Source of the DNA: Saccoglossus kowalevskii
Taxonomy: Eukaryota; Hemichordata; Enteropneusta; Harrimaniidae
Length of the DNA stretch: 22,943 bases
Assembly (NCBI RefSeq): GCF_000003605.2
Contig: NW_003106591.1
Span: 1 to 22,943, forward strand
Direction: 5' to 3'
A program made the translations under genes and the position numbers. The notes under the pieces were generated by a model that had not been told where the DNA came from, ran no database searches, and was given only the letters and a program-made list of their open reading frames with translations. Positions 9,956 through 20,013 of the stretch are shown piece after piece. Numbering within the stretch: position 1 is the stretch's first letter; the number at the start of each line of letters is the position of its first letter.

Positions 9956-11645
9956 ATGAGTGGTAACCAGCAAACCTCACTTCAAATACAGCCATGAGTA
10001 GTTACCAGCAAATCTCACTTCAATCACAACCATGAGTGGTAACCAGCAAACCTCTCTTCAAATACAGCCATGAGTGGTAACCAGCAAACCTCACTTCAAA
10101 CACAACCATGAGTGGTAACCAGCAAACCTCACTTCAAATACAGCCATGAGTTGTAACCAGCAAACCTAACTTCAAATACAGCCATGATTGGTAACCAGCA
10201 AACCTCACTTCAAACACAGCCATGGGTGGTAACCAGCAAACCTCACTCCAAACACAGCCATAAGTGGTAACCAGCAAATCTCACTCCGAACACAGCCATG
10301 AGTGGTAACCAACAAACCTCACTTCAATATATAGCCATGGGTGGTAACCAGACAACCTCACTTCAAATACAGCCATGAGTGGTAACCAGCAAATCTCACT
10401 TCAAACACAGCCATGAGTGGTAACCAGAAAACCTTACTTCAAATACAGCCATGGGTGGTAAACAGAAAACCTCACTTCAAACACAGCCATGGGTGGCAAC
10501 CAGCAAACCTCACTTTAATTACAGCCATGAGTGGTAACCAGAAAACTTTACTTCAAACACAGCCATGAGTGGTAACCAGAAAACCTTACTTCAAACACAC
10601 CCATGAGTGGTAACCAGCAAATATCACTCCAAATACAGCCATGGGTGGTAACCAGAAAATCGCACTCCAAGCACAGCCATGGGTGGTAACCATAAATCCT
10701 TACTTCAAATACAGCCATGGGTGGTAACCAGAAAACCTCACTTCAAACACAGCCATGGGTGGTAACCAGACAACCTCACTTCAAATACAGCCATGAGTGG
10801 TAACCAGCAAACCTCACTTCAAATACAGCCATGAGTGGTAACCAGAAAACCTTACTTCAAATACAGCCATGATTGGTAACCAGTAAACCTCACTTCAAAC
10901 ACAGCCATGGGTGGTAACCAGAAAACCTCACTTCAATATACAGCCATGAGTGGTAACCAGAAAACCTTACTTCAAATACAGTCATGGGTGGTAACCAGAA
11001 AACCTCACTTCAAATACAGCCATGGGTGGCAACCAGGAAACCTCACTTTAATCACAGCCATGGGTGGTAACCAGCAAACCTCACTTCAAACACAGCCATA
11101 GGTGGTAACCAGAAAACCTCACTTCAAACACAGCCATGAGTGGTAACCAGAAAACCTTACTTCAAACACACCCATGAGTGGTAACCAGCAAATCGCACTC
11201 CAAGCACAGCCATGGGTGGTAACCATAAATCCTTACTTCAAATACAGCCATGGGTGGTAACCAGAAAACCTCACTTCAAACACAGTCATGGGTGGTAATC
11301 AGAAAACCTCACTACAAACACAGCAATGGGTGGCAACCAGCAAACCTCACATTAAATACAGCCATGAGTGGTAACCAGAAAACCTTACTTCAAATACAAC
11401 CATGGGTGGTAACCAGAAAACCTCACTTCAATTACAGCCATGAGCGGTAACCAGAAAACCTTACTGCAAATACAGCCATGGGTGGTAACCAGACAACCTC
11501 ACTTCAAACACAGCCATGAGTGGTAACCAGAACACCTTACTTCAAACACAGCCATGAGTGGTAACCAGAAAACCTTACTTCAAATACAGCCATGGGTGGT
11601 AACCAGAAAACCTCACTTCAAACACAGCCATGGGTGGTAACCAGA
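9956..11645 (+). repeat. 1.3-kb duplicated segment, copy 2, expanded by 11 monomers
   Basis: Corresponds to 2735-4044, with markers at 10051 (CCTCTCTTCA), 10162 (AAACCTAACT), 10284 (CTCCGAACAC), 10324 (TCAATATATA) and 11321 (CAGCAATGG). An additional 418 bp (11 monomers), containing an extra CCATAAATCC marker at 10690, lies between about 10430 and 10900. The homology ends at about 11645, where this copy reads CAGACAACC and copy 1 reads CAGAAAACC. Confidence 0.87.
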
Positions 11646-12770
11646 CAACCTCACTTCAAACACAGCCATGAGTGGTAACCAGAACACCTTACTTGAAACA
11701 CAGCCATGAGTAGTAACCAGCAAACCTCACTCCAAACACAGCCATGGGTGGTCCCCAGCAAACCTCACTTCAAACACAGCCATAGGTGGTAACCAGCAAA
11801 CCTCACTTCAAACAGTGCCATGAGTGGTAAACAGAAAACCTTACTTCAAATACAGCCATGGGTGGTAACCAGAAATCCTCACTTCAAACACAGCCATGAG
11901 TGGTAACCAGAAAACCTTACTTCAAAAACACCCATGAGTGGTAACCAGCAAATCGCACTCCAAGCACAGCCATGGGTGGTAACCATAAATCCTTACTTCA
12001 AATACAGCCATGGGTGGTAACCAGAAAACCTCACTTCAAACACAGCCATGGGTGGTAATCAGAAAACCTCACTTCAAACACAGCCATGGGTGGCAACCAG
12101 CAAACCTCACTTTAAATACAGCCAGAGTGGTAACCAGAAAACCTTACTTCAAATACAGCCATGGGTGGTAACCAGAAAACATCACTTCAAATACAGCCAT
12201 GAGCGGTAACCAGAAAACCTTACATCAAATACAGCCATGGGTGGTAACCAGACAACCTCACTTCAAACACAGCCATGAGTGGTAACCAGAACACCTTACT
12301 TCAAACACAGCCATGAGTGGTAACCAGAAAACCTTACTTCAAATACAGCCATGGGTGGTAACCAGAAAACCTCACTTCAAACACAGCCATGAGTGGTAAC
12401 CAGAAAACCTTACTTCAAAAAAACCCATGAGTGGTAACCAGCAAATCGCACTCCAAGCACAGCCATGGGTGGTAACCATAAATCCTTACTTCAAATACAG
12501 CCATGGGTGGTAACCAGAAAACCTCACTTCAAACACAGCCATGGGTGGTAATCAGAAAACCTCACTTCAAACACAGCCATGGGTGGCAACCAGCAAACCT
12601 CACTTTAAATACAGCCATGAGTGGTTACCAGAAAACCTTACTTCAAATACAGCCATGGATGGTAACCAGAAAACCTCACTTCAAATACAGCCATGAGCGG
12701 TAACCAGAAAACCTTACTTCAAATACAGCCATGGGTGGTAACCAGAAAACCTCACTTCAAACACAGCCAT
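11290..12770 (+). repeat. Large higher-order unit, copy 1 (about 39 monomers)
   Basis: The first of three tandem copies. It starts around the GGTAATCAG/CAGCAATGG marker (11321) and ends before the next such marker at 12802, a period of 1481 (39 x 38 minus 1). Ordered markers are AACAGTGCC at 11811, CCATAAATCC at 11983 and 12476, CCAGAGTGG (37-bp monomer) near 12122, AAACATCAC and GAGCGG. Copies 2 and 3 carry six additional monomers relative to this one. Confidence 0.83.
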
Positions 12771-14479
12771 GGGTGGTAATCAGAAAACCTCACTTCAAAC
12801 ACAGCAATGGGTGGCAACCAGCAAACCTCACATTAAATACAGCCATGAGTGGTAACTAGAAAACCTTACTTCAAATACAACCATGGGTGGTAACCAGAAA
12901 ACCTCACTTCAATTACAGCCATGAGCGGTAACCAGAAAACCTTACTGCAAATACAGCCATGGGTGGTAACCAGACAACCTCACTTCAAACACAGCCATGA
13001 GTGGTAACCAGAACACCTTACTTCAAACACAGCCATGAGTGGTAACCAGAAAACCTTACTTCAAATACAGCCATGGGTGGTAACCAGAAAACCTCACTTC
13101 AAACACAGCCATGGGTGGTAACCAGACAACCTCACTTCAAACACAGCCATGAGTGGTAACCAGAACACCTTACTTGAAACACAGCCATGAGTAGTAACCA
13201 GCAAACCTCACTCCAAACACAGCCATGGGTGGTCCCCAGCAAACCTCACTTCAAACACAGCCATAGGTGGTAACCAGCAAACCTCACTTCAAACAGTGCC
13301 ATGAGTGGTAAACAGAAAACCTTACTTCAAATACAGCCATGGGTGGTAACCAGACAATCTCACTTCAAACACAGCCATGAGTTGTAACCAGAACCCCTTA
13401 CTTGAAACACAGCCATGGGTGGTAACCAGCAAACCTCACTTCAAATACAGCCATGGGTGGTCCCCAGCAAACCTCACTTCAAACACAGCCATTGTTGGTA
13501 ACCAGCAAACCTCACTTCAAACACAGCCATGAGTGGTAAACAGAAAACCTTACTTCAAATACAGCCATGGGTGGTAACCAGAAATCCTCACTTCAAACAC
13601 AGCCATGAGTGGTAACCAGAAAACCTTACTTCAAAAACACCCATGAGTGGTAACCAGCAAATCGCACTCCAAGCACAGCCATGGGTGGTAACCATAAATC
13701 CTTACTTCAAATACAGCCATGGGTGGTAACCAGAAAACCTCACTTCAAACACAGCCATGGGTGGTAATCAGAAAACCTCACTTCAAACACAGCCATGGGT
13801 GGCAACCAGCAAACCTCACTTTAAATACAGCCAGAGTAATAACCAGAAAACCTTACTTCAAATACAGCCATGGGTGGTAACCAGAAAACATCACTTCAAA
13901 TACAGCCATGAGCGGTAACCAGAAAACCTTGCATCAAATACAGCCATGGGTGGTAACCAGACAACCTCACTTCAAACACAGCCATGAGTGGTAACCAGAA
14001 CACCTTACTTCAAACACACCCATGAGTGGTAACCAGAAAACCTTACTTCAAATACAGCCATGGTTGGTAACCAGAAAACCTCACTTCAAACACAGCCATG
14101 AGTGGTAACCAGAAAACCTTACTTCAAAAACACCCATGAGTGGTAACCAGCAAATCGCACTCCAAGCACAGCCATGGGTGGTAACCATAAATCCTTACTT
14201 CAAATACAGCCATGGGTGGTAACCAGAAAACCTCACTTCAAACACAGCCATGGGTGGTAATCAGAAAACCTCACTTCAAACACAGCCATGGGTGGCAACC
14301 AGCAAACCTCACTTTAAATACAGCCATGAGTGGTTACCAGAAAACCTTACTTCAAATACAGCCATGGATGGTAACCAGAAAACCTCACTTCAAATACAGC
14401 CATGAGCGGTAACCAGAAAACCTTACTTCAAATACAGCCATGGGTGGTAACCAGACAACCTCACTTAAAACACAGCCAT
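12771..14479 (+). repeat. Large higher-order unit, copy 2 (45 monomers)
   Basis: CAGCAATGG at 12802, AACAGTGCC at 13292, CCATAAATCC at 13692 and 14185. Relative to copy 1 the offset rises from 1481 to 1709 because six monomers (228 bp, containing GACAATCTC, GAACCCCTTAC, TCCCCAGC and CATTGTTGG) lie at about 13350-13580. The shortened monomer at 13831 reads CCAGAGTAATAACC, losing the usual GGTAACC. This copy is the closest relative of 21652-22815. Confidence 0.84.
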
Positions 14480-16109
14480 GGGTGGTAACCAGAAAACCTT
14501 ACTTCAAATACAGCCATGTGTGGTAACCAGAAAACCTCACTTAAAACACAGCCATGGGTGGTAACCAGAACACCTTACTTCAAACACAGCCATGGGTGGT
14601 AACCAGACAACCTCACTTCAAACACAGCCATGAGTGGTAACCAGAAAACCTTACTTCAAATACAGCCATGTGTGGTAACCAGAAAACCTCACTTAAAACA
14701 CAGCCATGGGTGGTAACCAGAACACCTTACTTCAAACACAGCCACGAGTGGTAACCAGAAAACCTTACTGCAAATACAGCCATGGGTGGTAACCAGACAA
14801 CCTCACTTCAAACACAGCCATAGGTGGTAACCAGCAAACCTCACTTCAAACAGTGCCATGAGTGGTAAACAGAAAACCTTACTTCAAATACAGCCATGGG
14901 TGGTAACCAGACAATCTCACTTCAAACACAGCCATGAGTTGTAACCAGAACCCCTTACTTGAAACACAGCCATGGGTGGTAACCAGCAAATCTCACTTCA
15001 AATACAGCCATGGGTGGTCCCCAGCAAACCTCACTTCAAACACAGCCATTGTTGGTAACCAGCAAACCTCACTTCAAACACAGCCATGAGTGGTAAACAG
15101 AAAACCTTACTTCAAATACAGCCATGGGTGGTAACCAGAAATCCTCACTTCAAAGACAGCCATGAGTGGTAACCAGAAAACCTTACTTCAAAAACACCCA
15201 TGAGTGGTAACCAGCAAATCGCACTCCAAGCACAGCCATGGGTGGTAACCATAAATCCTTACATCAAATACAGCCATGGGTGGTAACCAGAAAACCTCAC
15301 TTCAAACACAGCCATGGGTGGTAATCAGAAAACCTCACTTCAAACACAGCCATGGGTGGCAACCAGCAAACCTCACTTTAAATACAGCCAGAGTGGTAAC
15401 CAGAACACCTTACTTCAAATACAGCCATGGGTGGTAACTAGAAAACATCACTTCAAATACAGCCATGAGCGGTAACCAGAAAACCTTACATCAAATACAG
15501 CCATGGGTGGTAACCAGACAACCTCACTTCAAACACAGCCATGAGTGGTAACCAGAACACCTTACTTCAAACACAGCCATGAGTGGTAACCAGAAAACCT
15601 TACTTCAAATACAGCCATGGGTGGTAACCAGAAAACCTCACTTCAAACACAGCCATGGGTGGTAACCATAAAACCTCACTTCATATACAGCCATGATCGG
15701 TAACCTGAAAACCTTACATCAAATACAGCCATGGGTGGTAACCAGAAAACCTCACTTCAAACACAGCCATGAGTGGTAACCAGAAAACCTTTCTTCAAAA
15801 ACACCCATGAGTGGTAACCAGCAAATCGCACTCCAAGCACAGCCATGGGTGGTAACCATAAATCCTTACTTCAAATACAGCCATGGGTGGTAACCAGAAA
15901 ACCTCACTTCAAACACAGCCATGGGTGGTAATCAGAAAACCTCACTTCAAACACAGCCATGGGTGGCAACCAGCAAACCTCACTTTAAATACAGCCATGA
16001 GTGGTTACCAGAAAACCTTACTTCAAATACAGCCATGGATGGTAACCAGAAAACCTCACTTCAAATACAGCCATGAGCGGTAACCAGAAAACCTTACTTC
16101 AAATACAGC
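14480..16109 (+). repeat. Large higher-order unit, copy 3 (partly rearranged)
   Basis: AACAGTGCC at 14849 and CCATAAATCC at 15249 lie 1557 bp after their copy 2 equivalents (41 x 38 minus 1). The second CCATAAATCC, at 15856, lies 1671 bp after its equivalent because three extra monomers, including CATGATCGGTAACCTG, are inserted near 15660-15770. The front of the unit (14480-14840) is replaced by a local four-monomer tandem. Its final third matches 6781-7195. Confidence 0.8.
14511..14814 (+). repeat. 152-bp tandem duplication with CCATGTGTGG marker
   Basis: CAGCCATGTG starts at 14511 and at 14663, exactly four monomers apart, followed each time by CTTAAAACACAG and AGAACACC monomers. The second unit ends with a private GCCACGAGTGG variant near 14741. 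This tandem sits at the rearranged start of higher-order copy 3. Confidence 0.8.
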
Positions 16110-16272
16110 CATGGGTGGTAACCAGACAACCTCACTTAAAACACAGCCATGGGTGGTAACCAGAACACCTTACTTCAAACACAGCCATGAGTGGTAACCA
16201 GAAAACCTTACTTCAAATACAGCCATGGGTGGTAACCAGAAAACCTCACTTCAAACACAGCCATGGGTGGTA
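16110..16272 (+). repeat. Connecting monomers after higher-order copy 3
   Basis: Ordinary 38-bp monomers including CTTAAAACACAG and GAACACC variants shared with 14465-14590. No other feature is seen. Confidence 0.75.
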
Positions 16273-16620
16273 AACAGAAAACCTCACTTCAAATACAGCC
16301 ATGAGCGGTATCCTGAAAACCTTACTTCAAATACAGCCATGGGTAGTAACCAGAAAACCTCACATCAAACACAGCCATGAGTGGTAACCAGAAAATCTTA
16401 CTTCAAACACACCCATGAGTGGTAACCAGCAAATCTCACTCCGAACACAGCCATGGGTGGTAACCAGAAAACCTTACTTCAAACACAGCCATGGGTGGTA
16501 ACCAGAAAACCTCACTTCAAACACAGCCATGGGTGGCAACCAGCAAACCTCGCTTCAATTACAGCCATGAGTGGTAACCAGAAAACCTCAGTTCAAACAC
16601 AGCCATGGGTGGTAACCAGA
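16273..16620 (+). repeat. 348-bp block, copy 1 of a 721-bp-spaced pair
   Basis: Matches 16994-17341 at offset 721 (19 x 38 minus 1). Shared variants are GAGCGG followed by CCTGAAAACC, CTCACATCAAAC, CTCCGAACAC and CCTCAGTTC. This copy reads GGTATCCTG where the partner reads GGTAACCTG. It includes the start of the longest forward open frame (16453-16749), which is a by-product of the repeat. Confidence 0.82.
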
Positions 16621-16960
16621 AAACCTCACTCCAAATACAGCCATGAGTGGAAACCAGCAAACCTCACTCCAAATACAGCCATGAGTGGTAACCAGCAAAC
16701 CTCACTCCAAACACAGCCATGGGTGGTAACCAGCAAACCTCACTTCTAAAACAGCCATGGTGGTAACCAGCAAACCTCACGTCAAATACAGCCATGGGTG
16801 GTAACCAGAAAATTTCACTTCAAACACAGCCATGGGTGGTAACCAGCAAACCTCACTCCAAACATAGCCATGGATGGTAACCAGCAAACCTCAATTCAAA
16901 TACAGCCATGGGTGGTAACCAGCAAACCTCACTTCAAATACAGCCATGGGTGGTAACCGG
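16605..16960 (+). repeat. Second diverged relative of the CRE module
   Basis: The order resembles 612-950, ending with AACATAGCCATGGATGG near 16861. The key site reads TCACGTCA at 16777-16784. Other private features are GAGTGGAAACC near 16645, CTTCTAAAAC at 16743 and a 37-bp CCATGGTGG monomer at 16754. It supports a family of modules in which only some members have the complete palindrome. Confidence 0.75.
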
Positions 16961-16993
16961 CAAACCTCACTTCAAATACAGCCATGAGTGGTA

Positions 16994-17341
16994 ACCAGAA
17001 AACCTCACTTCAAATACAGCCATGAGCGGTAACCTGAAAACCTCACTTCAAACACAGCCATGGGTGGTAACCAGAAAACCTCACATCAAACACAGCCATG
17101 AGTGGTAACCAGAAAACCTTACTTCAAACACACCCATGAGAGGTAACCAGCAAATCTCACTCCGAACACAGCCATGGGTGGTAACCAGAAAACCTTACTT
17201 CAAACACAGCCATGGGTGGTAACCAGAAAACCTCATTTCAAACACAGCCATGGGTGGCAACCAGCAAAAGTCACTTCAATTACAGCCATGAGTGGTAACC
17301 AGAAAACCTCAGTTCAAACACAGCCATGGGTGGTAACCAGT
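16994..17341 (+). repeat. 348-bp block, copy 2 of a 721-bp-spaced pair
   Basis: The partner of 16273-16620. Private changes include CATGAGAGGTAACC near 17136, CTCATTTC near 17231 and CAAAAGTCAC near 17264. It is followed at 17361 by a 37-bp CCATGGTGG monomer, which resembles the one near 16754 that follows copy 1. Confidence 0.82.
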
Positions 17342-18090
17342 AAACCTCACTTCAAAAACAGCCATGGTGGTAACCAGCAAACCTCACTTCAAATACAGCC
17401 ATGGGTGGTAACCAGCAAAGCTCACTTCAAACACAGCCATGAGTGGTAACCAGCAAACGTCACTTCAAATACAGCCATGAGTGGTAACCATCAAACCTCA
17501 CTTCAAACACAGCCATGAGTGGTAACCAGCAAACCTCACTTCAAATACAGCCATGAGTGGTAACCGGCAAACCTCACTTCAAATACAGCCATGAGTGGTA
17601 ACCAGCAAACCTCACTTCAAATACAGCCATGAGTGGTAACCGGCAAACCTCACTTTAAATACAGCCATGGGTGGTAACCAGACAACCTCACTCCAAATAC
17701 AGCCATGAGTGGTAACCAGCTAATCTCACTTCAAATACAGCCATGGGTGGTAACCAGAAAACCTCACTTCAAACACAGCCATGAGCGGAAACCAGAAAAC
17801 CTTACTTCAAACACACCCATGAGTGGTAACCAGCAAATCTCACTCCAAACACAGCCTTGGGTGGTAACCAGAAAACCTTACTTCAAACACAGCCATGGGT
17901 GGTAACCAGAAAACCTCACTTCAAACACAGCCATGGATGGCAACCAGCAAACCTCACTTCAATTACAGCCATGAGTGGTAACCAGAAAACTTTACTTCAA
18001 ATACAGCCATGGGTGGTAACCAGAAAACCTCACTTCAAATACAGCCATGGGTGGTAACCAGAAAACCTCACTTCAAACACAGCCATGGGT
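17342..18090 (+). repeat. Mosaic 38-bp repeat tract with AGCTAATCTC monomer
   Basis: Nothing but the 38-bp repeat is seen. The monomer with AGCTAATCTC at 17718 recurs at 18478, exactly 20 monomers later, with the same upstream GACAACC/CACTCC neighbour. GGTAACCGGC monomers near 17560 and 17640 resemble those of 5940-6050. Private variants include ACCATCAAACC near 17488, AAACGTCAC near 17455, GAGCGGAAACC near 17785 and CCTTGGGTGG near 17853. Confidence 0.75.
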
Positions 18091-18250
18091 GGCATCAAGC
18101 AAACCTCACTTTAATTACAGCCATGAGTGGTAACCAGAAAACTTCACTTCAAATACAGCCATGAGCGGTAACCAGAAAACCTTACTTCAAATTCAGCCAT
18201 GGGTGGTAATCAGACAACCTCACTTCAAACACAGCCATGAGTGGTAACCA
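18091..18250 (+). repeat. GGCATCAAGC block, copy 2
   Basis: Second occurrence of the 6581-6740 block, with private differences AATTCAGCC near 18190 and GGTAATCAGACAACC near 18206. It is followed by the GAACACC, TTGAAACAC, GAGTAGTAACC monomer series common elsewhere in the array. Confidence 0.8.
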
Positions 18251-18609
18251 GAACACCTTACTTGAAACACAGCCATGAGTAGTAACCAGCAAACCTCACT
18301 CCAAACACAGCCATGGGTGGTCCCCAGCAAACCTCACTTCAAACACAGCCATAGGTGGTAACCAGCAAATCTCACTCCAAACACAGCCACGAGTGGTAAC
18401 CAACAAACCTCACTTCAAATACAGCCATGGGTGGTAACCAGACAACCTCACTCCAAATACAGCCATGAGTGGTAACCAGCTAATCTCACTTCAAATACAG
18501 CCAATGGGTGGTAACCAGAAAACTCACTCCAAACACAGCCATGGGTTGTAACCAGAAAACCTTACTTCAAACACAGCCATGGGTTGTAACCGGAAAACCT
18601 CACTTCAAA
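18251..18609 (+). repeat. Mosaic 38-bp repeat tract before the 2.7-kb copy 2
   Basis: It contains the second AGCTAATCTC monomer (18478) followed by two out-of-register changes close together: CCAATGGG (one extra base, near 18501) and AAAACTCAC (one base short, near 18520). These nearly cancel, restoring register within one monomer. GGTTGTAACC monomers follow near 18544 and 18582. Confidence 0.75.
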
Positions 18610-19245
18610 CACAGCCATGAGTAGTAACCAGCAAACCTCACTCCAAACACAGCCAGGAGTGGTTACCAGCAAAGCTCAATTCAAATACAGCCATGGGTGG
18701 TCCCCAGCAAACCTCACTTCAAACACAGCCATGGGTGGTAACCAGCAAACCTCACTTCAAACACAGCCATGAGTGGTAAACAGAAAACCTTACTACAAAT
18801 ACAGCCATGGGTTGTAACCAGAAAACCTCACTTCATACACAGCCATGAGTGGTAACCAGAAAACTTTACTTCAAACATACCCATGAGTGGTAACCAGCAA
18901 ATCGCACACCAAACACAGCCATGGCTGGTAACCAGAAAACATTACTTCAAATTTAGCCATGCGTGGTAACCAGATAACCTCACTTCAAACACAGCCATGG
19001 GAGGCAACCAGCAAACCTCACTTCAATTCCAGCCATGAGTGGTAACAAGAAAACCTCACTTCAAACACAACCATGGGTGGTAACCAGAAAACCTCACTCC
19101 AAATACAGCCATGAGTGGTAACCAGCAAACCTCACTCCAAATACAGCCATGAGTGGTAACCAGCAAACCTCACTCCAAACACAGCCATGGGTTGTAACCA
19201 GCAAACCTCACTTCAAAAACAGCCATGGGTGGTAACCAGCAAACC

Positions 19246-19253
19246 TGACGTCA
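19246..19253. promoter_or_regulatory. CRE-like palindrome, fourth occurrence
   Basis: TGACGTCA in copy 2 of the 2.7-kb segment, at offset 18459 from the octamer at 787. Function is unknown. Confidence 0.35.
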
Positions 19254-19359
19254 AATACAGCCATGGGTGGTAACCAGAAATCCTCACTTCAAACACAGCC
19301 ATGGGTTGTAACCAGCAAACCTCACTTCAAAAACAGCCATGGGTGGTAACCAGCAAACC

Positions 19360-19367
19360 TGACGTCA
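19360..19367. promoter_or_regulatory. CRE-like palindrome, fifth occurrence
   Basis: TGACGTCA exactly 114 bp after the fourth occurrence, produced by the local three-monomer duplication. Two octamers three monomers apart occur only here. Function is unknown. Confidence 0.35.
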
Positions 19368-19990
19368 AATACAGCCATGGGTGGTAACCAGAAATCCTCA
19401 CTTCAAACACAGCCATGGGTGGTAACCAGCAAACCTCACTCCAAACATAGCCATGGATGGTAACCAGCAAACCTCACTGCAAATACAGCCATGGGTGGTA
19501 ACCAGCAAACCTCACTTCAAATACAGCTATGGGTGGTAACCAGCAAATCTCACTTCAAACACAGCCATGGGTGGTAACCAGCAAACCTCACTTCAAACAA
19601 AGCCATGAGTGGTAACCAGCAAACCTCACTTTCAAACACAGCCATGGGTGGTAACCAAAAAACCTCACTCCAAATATAGCGATGAGTGGTAACCAGCAAA
19701 CCTCACTCCAAATACAGCCATGAGTGGTAACCAGCAAACCTCACTCCAAACACAACCATGGGTGGTAACCAGCAAACCTCACTTCAAATACAGCCATGAG
19801 TGGTAACCAGCAAACCTCACTTCAAATACAGCCATGGGTGGTAACCAGCAAATCTCACTTCAAACACAGCCATGGTTGGTAACCAGCAAACCTCACTTCA
19901 AACACAGCCATGAGTGGTAACCAGCAAACCTCACTTCAAATACAGCCATGAGTAGTAACCAGCAAATCTCACTTCAATCACAGCCATGAG

Positions 19991-20013
19991 TGGTAACCTC
20001 ACTTCAAACACAG
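19991..20013 (+). repeat. Shortened 30-bp monomer, second copy
   Basis: The identical 8-bp deletion as at 1418, offset 18573. Being rare, it is good evidence that the two 2.7-kb segments share descent rather than being independently similar. Confidence 0.9.

Noticed and set aside
14517-14524. TGTGGT RUNX-like sites in CCATGTGTGG monomers
   Set aside because: The six-base core arises from a single substitution in a few monomers and has no supporting context, unlike the eight-base perfect CRE palindrome.
16453-16749. 98-residue open frame and many 64-91-residue frames as candidate genes
   Set aside because: They are translations of the 38-bp repeat. They start at the monomer ATG, rotate frames each monomer and end at repeat-encoded TAA or TAG. 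There is no domain, no codon bias independent of the repeat and no conserved frame.
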